Below are positions 13,116-20,178 of a DNA stretch of 39,034 nucleotides, piece by piece (the first letter of the stretch is position 1; every line of letters begins with the position of its first letter). A program made the translations under genes and the position numbers. The notes below the pieces were generated by a model that was not told where the DNA came from, searched no databases, and saw nothing but the letters and a program-made list of their open reading frames with translations. Source of the DNA: a virus; IMG/VR virus record IMGVR_UViG_3300042406_000792, positions 1-39,034 of that record. The stretch is one strand, 5' to 3'.

Positions 13116-13526
13116 ATGAATGCTTTAGAAGGCTTGGTTGAAGTCGTCAGCGCCAAGGAGCTTGCCACGATGCTAGGCATAACCACCCAATCGGTTTGGG
13201 GCCTGGTGCGCCGCGGTGCTATTGTGCCACCCATTCGCATGAGTGCCCGGAAGCACGTCTGGTGCCTTGCCACCGCCGAGGGGATTGTCCGCACGCGGAA
13301 GGAACCCCGGCTCCCGCAGGATACCACCCACCGCCGGCGCCGCGGTACCCAGCTCACCGTATGGGTGCCGCCGGAACTGAAGCAGGCGCTCCAAGGGTTG
13401 GCTAAGGCAAACAATACCACGCTCACCGGTGCCGTTTGTGCTGTCATCAAGTCTTGGTGGGCTGTTTGCAGTACCCAAACAACGCCACCTGTTTGTTTGG
13501 GCAAAGATGACGGGTTAAAGTCTTAA
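13116..13526 (+). CDS. Transcriptional regulator: MerR/excisionase-type HTH fused to a ribbon-helix-helix domain
   Basis: This 136-aa protein is the only rightward gene. Residues 9-58 form a helix-turn-helix (SAKELATMLGITTQSVWGLV, then RRGAIVPPIRM and a wing-like RKHVWC). Residues 77-115 look like a CopG/Arc-type ribbon-helix-helix: the strand TQLTVWVPPEL followed by the helices LKQALQGLAKANN and TGAVCAVIKSWW. Two DNA-binding domains in one chain are unusual. It faces three leftward promoters with a shared GTYGCRAC motif and is the natural candidate to bind them. It could be a lysis/early-gene repressor, but no integrase was found to support lysogeny. Confidence 0.8.
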   Translation: MNALEGLVEVVSAKELATMLGITTQSVWGLVRRGAIVPPIRMSARKHVWCLATAEGIVRTRKEPRLPQDTTHRRRRGTQLTVWVPPELKQALQGLAKANNTTLTGAVCAVIKSWWAVCSTQTTPPVCLGKDDGLKS

Positions 13527-13538
13527 TCGGCTTGGGCT

Positions 13539-13555
13539 TATGGTTTCTTGTTTGG
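13539..13555. repeat. 17-bp direct repeat, copy 1
   Basis: TATGGTTTCTTGTTTGG occurs here and at 14217-14233, flanking the PD-(D/E)XK-like gene. It is embedded in a region rich in TTGTTTGG and CCAAAC words. Confidence 0.85.
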
Positions 13556-13564
13556 TTGTTTGGA

Positions 13565-13589
13565 AGCCCCTATTCACACCATAGGGGCT
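13565..13589. terminator. Bidirectional terminator-like hairpin between convergent genes
   Basis: AGCCCCTAT (13565-13573) and ATAGGGGCT (13581-13589) form a perfect 9-bp stem with a 7-base loop. It lies in the 78-bp gap between the stops of the rightward regulator and the leftward PD-(D/E)XK gene, exactly where a shared terminator is expected. A strong U tract is missing on both sides. Confidence 0.7.
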
Positions 13590-13604
13590 GTTCAAACAAG
13601 TGAC

Positions 13605-14117
13605 TTATGGTAGGTCAATTAGGATAGATTGGTCGGCAATGTATTGGTGATCGACACCGCCGAATGAGGTCAGGCGCTCCGGGGCGATTAGGTCCGCGGG
13701 CCTCATGGCGCCGCGGAACACCCATTCGGATTCGGGCCCGGTTCCTGTCAGCAGCACATACCAGGTACGTTCAACCGCGGGCCTGTATTTCCGCATCGAC
13801 ACCCGGAGGCTCCCGGTAGGGTAGCGGGTCGATTTAATGTCCACGCCTTCGCCATTGGGAAGCCTGCAATCTATTTCCGCCGCGGTGCCGGTGCCTTCGC
13901 AGATTCCAGCCGGGTATATGTTCAAAAGCTTGCAGAACGCCAGCTCCGAGCAGCTCGCCAGAAGGTCTTGATCTTGCCACGCCCCGGCCCTGCTGCCGTC
14001 GCCGATAGCCCACCCGGGGACCTGTTGACGCGCCCTCCATTCGGCGCGCCGTGCTGCCATCGCTCGGGCCAATTCCTGCTCCGGTGGCGCCAAGGTAGCC
14101 GCGGTTCCCTTAATCAT
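13605..14117 (-). CDS. Putative PD-(D/E)XK-like nuclease-fold protein (170 aa)
   Basis: After a helical N-terminus (QELARAMAARRAEWRARQQ) comes SELAFCKLLNIYP, then EIDCRLPNGEGVDIKSTRY, which fits a restriction-endonuclease-like core with an upstream Glu, the Asp of GVDIK and the Lys. Strands with WYVLLTGTGPESEWVFRG complete the pattern. I have seen this family in phages as an unassigned nuclease-like protein, and its catalytic activity is unproven. The ATG at 14117 has AGGGG upstream. The gene is flanked by the 17-bp direct repeats and has its own upstream regulatory-looking region. Confidence 0.65.
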   Translation of the reverse strand: MIKGTAATLAPPEQELARAMAARRAEWRARQQVPGWAIGDGSRAGAWQDQDLLASCSELAFCKLLNIYPAGICEGTGTAAEIDCRLPNGEGVDIKSTRYPTGSLRVSMRKYRPAVERTWYVLLTGTGPESEWVFRGAMRPADLIAPERLTSFGGVDHQYIADQSILIDLP

Positions 14118-14141
14118 CGGCGCCCCTTGTTAGTTTAGGCT

Positions 14142-14203
14142 GTTTGCATATGCTAAACAACCTTAAGGCCTTGCGTTGTAATGGTTTGCGTATGTTAGTT
14201 TAC
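14142..14203. promoter_or_regulatory. Pair of operator-like elements upstream of the PD-(D/E)XK gene
   Basis: GTTTGCATATGCTAAAC (14142-14158) is a near-perfect palindrome centred on GCATATGC. A related copy GTTTGCGTATGTTAG begins at 14184, and TTAGTTTA occurs next to both (14130, 14196). The region is AT-rich compared with its surroundings and sits just upstream of the ATG at 14117. It may be bound by the HTH/RHH regulator or another phage protein. Confidence 0.5.
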
Positions 14204-14216
14204 GATTTCCACGGGG

Positions 14217-14233
14217 TATGGTTTCTTGTTTGG
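14217..14233. repeat. 17-bp direct repeat, copy 2
   Basis: This is the second exact copy of TATGGTTTCTTGTTTGG, 678 bp from copy 1. Its right half overlaps the hairpin at 14226-14246. Confidence 0.85.
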
Positions 14234-14246
14234 GTGGGCCAAACAA
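14226..14246. terminator. Hairpin after the HNH gene
   Basis: TTGTTTGG and CCAAACAA form a perfect 8-bp stem around GTGGG, three bases beyond the HNH stop. It could end the late transcript. The AAACAA side gives only a weak U-rich run. Confidence 0.5.
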
Positions 14247-14249
14247 CGT

Positions 14250-14564
14250 TCAGGGCCTGCATTCAAGGCGCCGGCGGTAGTTCCCAGCGTCTTGAACTAC
14301 GTGCTCGTTGTAGCTAGTCCAGCTCTTGAGGTGCCCAAACGTGAAGTGACAATCTCGGCAAAGCGGCACCAGATTGGAAGGTTCTAATTCTAGTTCGGGT
14401 GCGACGTGTACCGGAACTAGATGGTGGGCTTCAAGGTCCCGATCCGTGCCGCACGCCAAACAATCGGCGCCCTTCAAGGTTCGGTTGCGGAGGGCACTCC
14501 ATCCCGAGGCCCGAGGCGCCCCGAAGATCATTCGCATGGTAGACGTGAACAAGCCGTCAATCAT
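14250..14564 (-). CDS. HNH endonuclease
   Basis: This 104-aa protein starts at the ATG at 14564 (MIDGLFTSTMRM). It carries a standard HNH core: CLACGTDRDLEAHHLVPVH, then PSNLVPLCRDCHFTFGHL, with the CxxC and CxxCH pairs for structural zinc and the AHH plus N-LVPLC catalytic frame. In many phages a small HNH protein works with the terminase in packaging; here it lies at the far end of the late region, well away from terL. A homing or stand-alone role is equally possible. Confidence 0.85.
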   Translation of the reverse strand: MIDGLFTSTMRMIFGAPRASGWSALRNRTLKGADCLACGTDRDLEAHHLVPVHVAPELELEPSNLVPLCRDCHFTFGHLKSWTSYNEHVVQDAGNYRRRLECRP

Positions 14565-14726
14565 GCCGCACCCGCCAGGTGATTGGCGCCGGCTTGGTTG
14601 GACCGGGCCTTGGTGTTGGCCTTGCAATAGGTTTCCTTACCGGTGCGACGTACCGCCGCACCGGTGAAGGCGCCCCGGGTCATGTCGGGCACGGTGGCGC
14701 CGCCAGGATGAACCAGACGATAGCAA
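14565..14726. other. 162-bp gap with no confident gene
   Basis: On the minus strand a 16-codon frame (MIAIVWFILAAPPCPT) starts at an ATGA overlap with the upstream gene, and a 40-codon frame (MTRGAFTGAAVRR...) overlaps its stop in the same way and ends at the HNH start. Both are coupled by position but have no recognisable features, so I do not call them as genes. No promoter or terminator stands out. Confidence 0.4.
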
Positions 14727-14978
14727 TCATCGGTACCTCACACACGCATACCATCCGTTCCGCCCACGCGCCACGCCGACTTCTACCGCCACCCGCTGCC
14801 CATAGTAGCAACAATTCCGGATAGCCTGCCCGGCGCTTGCCGCTGAGAACCCCACGCCTTCATAGCGGTAACTGCCGCCCCGGTGGGCCATTCGCCCCGC
14901 CTGTGCCGAAGCCTGAGCGGAAGCTTGCGCGCTCTGTGCCGGCGCCATTACAAGCGCCGCAAATAGAATCCATGTCAT
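14727..14978 (-). CDS. Small secreted protein, GVGFS/CCYYG family
   Basis: This 83-aa protein starts at the ATG at 14978, with GGAGG 7 nt upstream. It has a signal peptide (TWILFAALVMAPAQSAQA) and an Ala/Gln/Ser linker with a repeat (SAQASAQASAQ). The conserved core is YEGVGFS, AIRNCCYYGQR, then GVARGRNGWYACVRYR. The core is familiar to me from small secreted proteins of Planctomycetota and their phages, with no known function. The three Cys could form disulfides outside the cytoplasm. It is one of the reasons for suggesting a planctomycete host. Confidence 0.7.
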   Translation of the reverse strand: MTWILFAALVMAPAQSAQASAQASAQAGRMAHRGGSYRYEGVGFSAASAGQAIRNCCYYGQRVAVEVGVARGRNGWYACVRYR

Positions 14979-15011
14979 CACATCACCCTCCAACCAGCTG
15001 CACCCGATCCG

Positions 15012-15407
15012 TCAAGCAGGGTATTCAGCCTGCACCCGTTGCAATCCCATCGCAGAAACGCAAGCATCAAAACTCCACGGCATGCCTATTGACTGATCTG
15101 GATAATTGCTCGCATGCAGAATACCGTCAGGATTGCCACATCTCCAGTAGGTTATACCAGGAGCGTCATCAAGGCCCAAAGACTCGAGGGCTTCTCTTAT
15201 CTCCTCAGTCACAACAAACGATGAGCCATAATGGGTTGCAGGCTCTGATCCATTAGCGGATAGTTTGCATCCATACCATTCAGGATGAGCCGGGTCTCTT
15301 GGCGCGCCATCGTCACACGGAAACGCAATATCGAGCGCAGCGATTGCGCCCGGCATTGCCTGCGCAAGAGCGATGACATGTACTTGATGCTCCCATGATG
15401 TCGGCAT
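15012..15407 (-). CDS. Hypothetical protein after the LamG adhesin (131 aa)
   Basis: The ATG at 15407 overlaps the adhesin stop as TGATG. The product has several Cys and aromatic residues (EWYGCKLSANGSE, THYGSSFVV, ITYWRCGNPDGIL). It is directly coupled to the upstream LamG-type fibre, so an adhesin chaperone or tip component is a reasonable guess. I do not recognise a family. Confidence 0.6.
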   Translation of the reverse strand: MPTSWEHQVHVIALAQAMPGAIAALDIAFPCDDGAPRDPAHPEWYGCKLSANGSEPATHYGSSFVVTEEIREALESLGLDDAPGITYWRCGNPDGILHASNYPDQSIGMPWSFDACVSAMGLQRVQAEYPA

Positions 15408-16177
15408 CAATAAACTCCCCACTTTGTATTTAGATAATCTAATATTAATAACCTATTTGCATCAGACAAAGCAGCAGCATATACAAGGACTTCGGCATAG
15501 TCCCCATTGAAATTTTCAGTCATTTGATTATTTGATCCTAAGAAAATGCTTGTGGCTGTATAAGCAACAAGGCTTGGAGAAACACTAGTAGTCCAAGCAC
15601 TATTATTTTTTGCAATTTGAATAGCTCCCGATGTATTTATAAATTGCGCAATATTTGCGGTGCCTGTTACCCATGGAAGATTTGCTAGCACATCTCGAGA
15701 TGATCCGTTGAAGCCTACAGTATTTGGCCAAGTATTACCATTAGCAGGATGCCATATACATCGACGCCTGCCTGTTGTTTCCTCTCCCATGGAAACGGCC
15801 ATCATGTTGAAACCTTGACCGCCACGCTTAATGTTTGTGGCAAAAACTGTAAATGATGAATCAGCTCCACCAGTTGTTGATTTAAGAAAATCATTAACGC
15901 CATCATTTCTGATAACATTTTTTCCGTTCAAAATGTTTGTTTTTAACAATGGCTTTTTTGTGCCGTCAGCTTGAATAATGTGATTACTACTGCCGCTCTT
16001 ATCTCCCCAATAACCCACAGGGTCACCATCCGTCGAGGCTGCTGTAGTGCCATTGCTGTTCTGGAAAAGCGTGCTTGCATCGCTAGAGTCAAGCCATAGC
16101 TGCAATCCGCCTATGCTGGCTGGGGAAAACGCTGTTGTTGGTGCCGAAGTGCCAACTCCTAACAAAGGTAAACTCAT
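15407..16177 (-). CDS. LamG/concanavalin-like receptor-binding protein (256 aa)
   Basis: Residues 24-60 read GLQLWLDSSDASTLF and GYWGDKSGSSNHI, followed by strands with FTVFATNIKRGG, and the end is DYAEVLVYAAALSDANR, LLILDYLNTKWGVY. This is the jelly-roll pattern of laminin-G-like phage tail and fibre domains that bind surface glycans. The gene is clearly AT-richer than its neighbours, consistent with host-range module exchange. It is preceded by a 5-codon reading frame that overlaps its ATG. Confidence 0.8.
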   Translation of the reverse strand: MSLPLLGVGTSAPTTAFSPASIGGLQLWLDSSDASTLFQNSNGTTAASTDGDPVGYWGDKSGSSNHIIQADGTKKPLLKTNILNGKNVIRNDGVNDFLKSTTGGADSSFTVFATNIKRGGQGFNMMAVSMGEETTGRRRCIWHPANGNTWPNTVGFNGSSRDVLANLPWVTGTANIAQFINTSGAIQIAKNNSAWTTSVSPSLVAYTATSIFLGSNNQMTENFNGDYAEVLVYAAALSDANRLLILDYLNTKWGVY

Positions 16178-16191
16178 AGAATATCTGCCAT
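16174..16191 (-). CDS. Five-codon leader frame before the LamG adhesin
   Basis: ATG at 16191 encodes MADIL and stops with TGA overlapping the adhesin ATG (ATGA). The only good Shine-Dalgarno (GGAG) is spaced 8 nt from this ATG and 22 nt from the adhesin ATG, so ribosomes probably load here and restart on the adhesin. A fortuitous frame cannot be excluded. Confidence 0.4.
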   Translation of the reverse strand: MADIL

Positions 16192-16203
16192 GGTTGTTCT
16201 CCG

Positions 16204-16524
16204 TTATACGTTAACTTCGATATAGCAAAGGTGCCCGGCAACGTTTACCGCGCCGCCGAGGCTAAGGTTCAGCGCTTCGCCGGGCTCCGTCTGAAATAGA
16301 CCATACGCGCCGCCGGGTGCAAGAATCCCCACCGATGCCGAGGCGCCGCCGGAACTTGCAAGGCTCATCGGGCCCGATAGTGCCGTTGATGCCGATTGCC
16401 AAGTCGCCGTTACCGCGCCGGCTGCAACAATCACATAGGAAACCACCCGAATTCTCTTGCCGGTAACGGCTGCAACAATTGCGTTGGCGCCGCTTGCGCT
16501 TGCGTTAATAGCTGCAAATTTCAT
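16204..16524 (-). CDS. Small beta-sandwich structural protein, paralogue of 30541-30861 (106 aa)
   Basis: The ATG at 16524 begins MKFAAINASASGAN. It contains GKRIRVVSYVIVAAG, WQSASTALSGPM, FQTEPGEALNLSL and a late GHLCYIEV. It aligns end to end with the 106-aa protein at 30541-30861 (GKRFRVYAYIL, WKSGSTALSG, GEDLILY, GGHLTYGEV), so the phage encodes two copies of one structural module, one in the neck region and one next to a receptor-binding protein. This family is common in phages as a small decoration or fibre component. Confidence 0.75.
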   Translation of the reverse strand: MKFAAINASASGANAIVAAVTGKRIRVVSYVIVAAGAVTATWQSASTALSGPMSLASSGGASASVGILAPGGAYGLFQTEPGEALNLSLGGAVNVAGHLCYIEVNV

Positions 16525-16526
16525 AA

Positions 16527-16853
16527 TCAGAGCCCCAATTGTTTTGACAAGATCCGAAGGGCGATACTTAAAACCAATGACCACGGGAACAGGCCTTGCA
16601 CTGCCTGAGCGCAAGTCGGTTCCTGTTCAATTGCTGCCTCAAGCACCGCCAGGTCGCCGGCGGTTTGCAGGTTGTCGGCCACGGGGTCCGCAGTAATCAG
16701 GGGGCCACCGCCGAGGGTTTGCGCTAGGGCATAACCTGCCACATTCCAGCACGCATGAACCAGCACCGGCGCGGGAATGTCGCCGCCCTTGACGCGATCC
16801 ACGAGAAGGCCCAAGGCGTAAGACGGGAAGTCTGTCGGGTATGGTGTCAACAT
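16527..16853 (-). CDS. Hypothetical protein after the cysteine peptidase (108 aa)
   Basis: The ATG at 16853 begins MLTPYPTDFPSYALGLLVDR. The middle has a Trp-rich helix (APVLVHACWNVAGYAL), and the C-terminus (LFPWSLVLSIALRILSK) is hydrophobic enough to insert in or lie on a membrane. It lies 1 nt after the peptidase stop, so it may be a lysis accessory protein. No family recognised. Confidence 0.55.
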   Translation of the reverse strand: MLTPYPTDFPSYALGLLVDRVKGGDIPAPVLVHACWNVAGYALAQTLGGGPLITADPVADNLQTAGDLAVLEAAIEQEPTCAQAVQGLFPWSLVLSIALRILSKQLGL

Positions 16854-16854
16854 C

Positions 16855-17742
16855 TCAAATACTCCAATTGATTCGACGCGCCGGGAAGCCGTCAAGGCCT
16901 GAAAAGGCCCAACTGTCACCCGCCGCCAACATTCTATCAACTACTTCCGCATCGGCCCAAAACCCACACGCCGGCGGGTTGCCGGCGCCCAAGGGCCCGG
17001 TGTGCTTGCTGTCGCCCCAACTGTTACAGATAAAGCCGCCGGGCCTGCTGCCGTTCTTGTAGCCGATAAGCGCCATGCAGTGCTGCCAGGTTCCCGCGGG
17101 CTTGGCGAAGCCGTCGGCGTCTCGCTGGAACACAAACCCGCGGCTCGAGCAGATTGCGATTCCGTACCCGGAAGCCAAGGCTTGGCAAGCCTGCCGGAAG
17201 TCTTTGACCAGCGTAACCGCTCGCACCGGGTGCAGGCGCGCCACCGTCTCAATGCTGTCAGGTACTCCGGTTCGCCCCCATTGTCGGCACCGGGCTTCAT
17301 CGTATCGGCGCAAATCTTCGGTGCCGTAGACTTCCCGATCCACAACACCCCACCGCCGCACAAACTCCGCGGCCCACGCGCCTACCGAACCGTCGCCGTT
17401 AATCCTGCCGCCGCCGACTTCAACGCGACTGCCGGCGTAAATAACTTCTTGGCAAAGGTCCTTGATGGTTTCGGCTTCACCGGCCAAAATCTCCGCCGCC
17501 ATCGTCGCTTCGATTGCCGCCGCGGTCCCAAACGCTACGCAGCTTCCCACCTGCCCTTGGTTCCTGCCCGGCCAAGGTTTGCCGGTGATAGTCTCGCGGG
17601 CCTTCCACAAAAAAGCTTCCGGCGGTATGGTTTCCCGCTCCGCCGCGGGTGTCATCGAAAAAAACGGGAACGGCTGGGCGCCGGCCACCACCGCCACCGC
17701 TTCCGGATCGTCCACCCACCCCGGCACGTAATCGTCAATCAT
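16855..17742 (-). CDS. Papain-like (C1-type) cysteine peptidase
   Basis: This 295-aa protein has a full papain-fold catalytic set: Gln64 and Cys68 in NQGQVGSCVAFG, His221 in WQHCMALIGY and Asn240 in ICNSWGDS. There is no signal peptide. It lies directly after the holin-like and secreted-protein genes, and its start overlaps the upstream stop as ATGA. I see no other endolysin candidate in the window, so it may be the lysis enzyme, acting on peptide or protein layers of the envelope. A structural or host-takeover protease is the alternative. Confidence 0.85.
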   Translation of the reverse strand: MIDDYVPGWVDDPEAVAVVAGAQPFPFFSMTPAAERETIPPEAFLWKARETITGKPWPGRNQGQVGSCVAFGTAAAIEATMAAEILAGEAETIKDLCQEVIYAGSRVEVGGGRINGDGSVGAWAAEFVRRWGVVDREVYGTEDLRRYDEARCRQWGRTGVPDSIETVARLHPVRAVTLVKDFRQACQALASGYGIAICSSRGFVFQRDADGFAKPAGTWQHCMALIGYKNGSRPGGFICNSWGDSKHTGPLGAGNPPACGFWADAEVVDRMLAAGDSWAFSGLDGFPARRINWSI

Positions 17743-18392
17743 TTCAAGCTCTCCAAGATTTTTGCCAGCCGGCTGTAAATTTCCGTCGCCGCGGTGCGAA
17801 TAGGGGGAGTAAGCACCACGTCTGGGTCCGTCGGCAATACCGCCGCTAATTCCTCGCCCAATCGATTCCGGATAGCTTCCAGCGCCATGGGTGGAAGCAC
17901 CGCCACGGCCTGCCGGCGGGCAAACGTGAACAGGTCACCGGCTGTCTTGATTTCGGGATCTCCCGCCGCCTTGGCTGCTCGCCGGTATACGTCTGCAAGC
18001 GCCACCATCTGCTTTGCCTTGTCTGGGTCTTGATTGGCTTCAAGCAGCGCCTGCAACGCCACCGCTAGCGGGTCCGTCGGTGCCACTGGCCCGGGTGGCA
18101 CCGGTGGAGCGCTGCCCACCGTTACCACGCATACCGCCGCCTCGCTGGGGATGTCTCCCGCCGCGGTCCACGCCAGAATCTTGTACCGCCCCGGCGCCAC
18201 GGCTGAAAAGATCGCGCTTCGGGTCGATTCCATGACGATAAGATCGGCATCGTCTCCCGCCAAGTACCACCTAACAAGCTTGCAATCTGTGCGCGCTGCA
18301 ATCTGCACCAGGCGCCCCGGCCTTGCCGCTACCGCCGGCGGTAGGCTCACCGTAGGGTCTGCCGCCAAGGCTGCCGCTATTAGCCAAATCAT
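17739..18392 (-). CDS. Secreted protein of the lysis region (217 aa)
   Basis: It starts MIWLIAAALAADPTVSL, a short signal peptide. Residues 20-95 form a beta-sandwich-like domain (GRLVQIAARTDCKLVRWYL, then APGRYKILAWTAAGD) and residues 110-217 are helical (LQALLEANQDPDKAKQM). The two-part layout (Ig-like strand domain plus helical tail) is familiar from planctomycete phage contigs, where it is uncharacterised. Overlaps on both sides as ATGA place it firmly between the holin-like and peptidase genes. A spanin-like or envelope role is possible. Confidence 0.65.
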   Translation of the reverse strand: MIWLIAAALAADPTVSLPPAVAARPGRLVQIAARTDCKLVRWYLAGDDADLIVMESTRSAIFSAVAPGRYKILAWTAAGDIPSEAAVCVVTVGSAPPVPPGPVAPTDPLAVALQALLEANQDPDKAKQMVALADVYRRAAKAAGDPEIKTAGDLFTFARRQAVAVLPPMALEAIRNRLGEELAAVLPTDPDVVLTPPIRTAATEIYSRLAKILESLK

Positions 18393-18646
18393 TGCTTTGC
18401 CCCATTCATGCGCGAGATTTCGGTATTGCTGCGCGCCAGCTCGGTGATTTCCCGCGCCATGTGTTCCTGTGTTGTTGCGATTGTCTCGAGGGTTTGGCTT
18501 AAGCTGTGCAAGAACTCAAAGTGCCGATCTCGAATCGGGATGATAAGGTGTTGGGCGATCCACTGCGAAGTAGACCAAACACCGTAACCAATCGCCACCA
18601 ATGCCGCCGTAGGCAATCCAACGGCTTGAATCCATGTCGGGTCCAT
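18389..18646 (-). CDS. Holin-like membrane protein (85 aa)
   Basis: The ATG at 18646 has GGAG upstream. Residues 7-30 (AVGLPTAALVAIGYGVW and following) form a single membrane span, followed by an amphipathic region (IIPIRDRHFEFLHSL) and a coiled-coil-like C-terminus (TLETIATTQEHMAREI). Size, one span and the position just before a secreted protein and a peptidase fit a holin or a membrane-anchored lysis regulator. Confidence 0.65.
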   Translation of the reverse strand: MDPTWIQAVGLPTAALVAIGYGVWSTSQWIAQHLIIPIRDRHFEFLHSLSQTLETIATTQEHMAREITELARSNTEISRMNGAKQ

Positions 18647-18678
18647 CTACGTACTCCGAAGGTTTGGCGCCCATCATA

Positions 18679-20178
18679 TCATGATTGCCGGTAGTCTGTG
18701 CAATCCGAGCACGACTTAAACCGGCTGCCCTGCGCGCCGAACCGCACGCATTCGCCGTGAATGGTGCACGAGTGGAGCGCCGAACACCCACACGCGGGTT
18801 TCGGGTCGATTAGCGTTCCAAGGTGCACGCATGCGGTAGCGGCTCGGGTTTTCATCCGCTCGATGATTGCCAGCCGTTCCACCTGATACGTTATCGCTGG
18901 TTCCATGGGTGCCACCATGGCCGAGGGTGTTATTGCGTTGTCGACACATTCCGCCGTTACGCCGGAAGGGAATTCTAGCCCGTATAAAATCACTACCGGA
19001 TTGCCTGCCACGCCGCCAAACGTCACCGTCGCCACCCAATGCCCGGTATCGGCCAGCACGCCTAGGTCAAGCGTATAGGTGCCGACGGTCCAAGCGCCGC
19101 CGGGAATCCGAATAGCCACGCATGGGGCGCCCTTGGCCACGGATTTAACGACTAGATCGAAGCCGGCCACCGAAGTGTATTGTATCTGCTGTTTCTCTGC
19201 GCCGTTCACCGGGTCTTCGCCACCACATCCGGCGTTCAAGAGGTCCACCGCGGTAGGGTAGATTGGCGTCGGGTCCAATACTGCCGCCACTGGTGGCAAC
19301 AATCCGCTGCCCGAATTATTCCCGCGGAAGCATCCAAGCCGGCCACCAGTGCGGTTTACTCCGAGCTGGCTCCACTGAGGGCGAAAGGTTCCGGCCACCG
19401 CGGGCTTGACTAGCGCCGCCAAACAAGAGTAGGTGCGCTTCCCGGTGTCCATGCTGCAATCTGACAAGGGGCCATTCTCCGCCTTGCCGTTGCAGCCTAG
19501 CCGGTAGGGCATAAGCTGGATGGTTGCCGTCGCCGAGCGTATGTCTGTCTCGCAATAGCCGCCGGAAGGTGTGAACGGTATCGGGTCGGGGTGACCCATC
19601 ACCCACGTTGTATTCCTGTCAAGGGGGTCCGCTAGCGGGTCCAAGATCCGGGTAAGCGTCACGCCAAACGTTCCGCATGTTACGTATGTGTTGCTTCCAT
19701 CCGCCGGCGGGGGTGTGAATTCTACCGCCGGAACAAGGCGTTCCATGGTAACTAATAGGCTAAGCGTTGCGTCGGTGTTTACTGTCATGACGGCCCGGAA
19801 GCGCCAGCTCATGCCGTAGCTTGGAGTGCCTGCAATCAGGATGGTTGACAGGTTTGCTTCGCCCTGCCAAATGCCTTCCGGTACCGGTGTTTGCGGTAGG
19901 CACCCAAGGCCCATAGTTACCGGCTGGGGGATGTATCGGGAAGGGCCAGTGCCCACCGAAGGGCACGTAGACGGGTCGCGCGCGAAGGTCAGATACAAAA
20001 CTCCCATCTGCATCGGCCACCCGATAGCGGTGCACGCCAAAGCACAATCAAAGGTAATCGGCACCGAATACCCCGCCGCGCTTGGCGCGCAAATATACTG
20101 CGCCACTGCAAACCGGTGGTTCCCGCGGGCTTCGCCTTCCGGCGGTATCAGGTTGATGGTTCCAATTTCAAACGGCAT
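18679..20178 (-). CDS. Minor tail protein with Cys-rich C-terminus (499 aa)
   Basis: It starts MPFEIGTINLIPPEG, overlapping the upstream stop as TAATG. Most of the protein is beta-rich with many Cys (FDCALACTAIGW, CGGEDPVNGAEKQQ). The last 60 residues hold CVHLG, CGCSALHSC, IHGECV and CSDCTDY, eight to nine Cys and His that look like a zinc- or disulfide-stabilised knob. That motif type recurs in planctomycete-related proteins. As the last gene of the tail block, it is probably at the distal tip. Confidence 0.6.
   Translation of the reverse strand: MPFEIGTINLIPPEGEARGNHRFAVAQYICAPSAAGYSVPITFDCALACTAIGWPMQMGVLYLTFARDPSTCPSVGTGPSRYIPQPVTMGLGCLPQTPVPEGIWQGEANLSTILIAGTPSYGMSWRFRAVMTVNTDATLSLLVTMERLVPAVEFTPPPADGSNTYVTCGTFGVTLTRILDPLADPLDRNTTWVMGHPDPIPFTPSGGYCETDIRSATATIQLMPYRLGCNGKAENGPLSDCSMDTGKRTYSCLAALVKPAVAGTFRPQWSQLGVNRTGGRLGCFRGNNSGSGLLPPVAAVLDPTPIYPTAVDLLNAGCGGEDPVNGAEKQQIQYTSVAGFDLVVKSVAKGAPCVAIRIPGGAWTVGTYTLDLGVLADTGHWVATVTFGGVAGNPVVILYGLEFPSGVTAECVDNAITPSAMVAPMEPAITYQVERLAIIERMKTRAATACVHLGTLIDPKPACGCSALHSCTIHGECVRFGAQGSRFKSCSDCTDYRQS

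Noticed and set aside
13527-14249. Attachment site of a temperate phage
   Set aside because: The 17-bp repeat and hairpins are suggestive, but no integrase or excision gene was found anywhere in the window.
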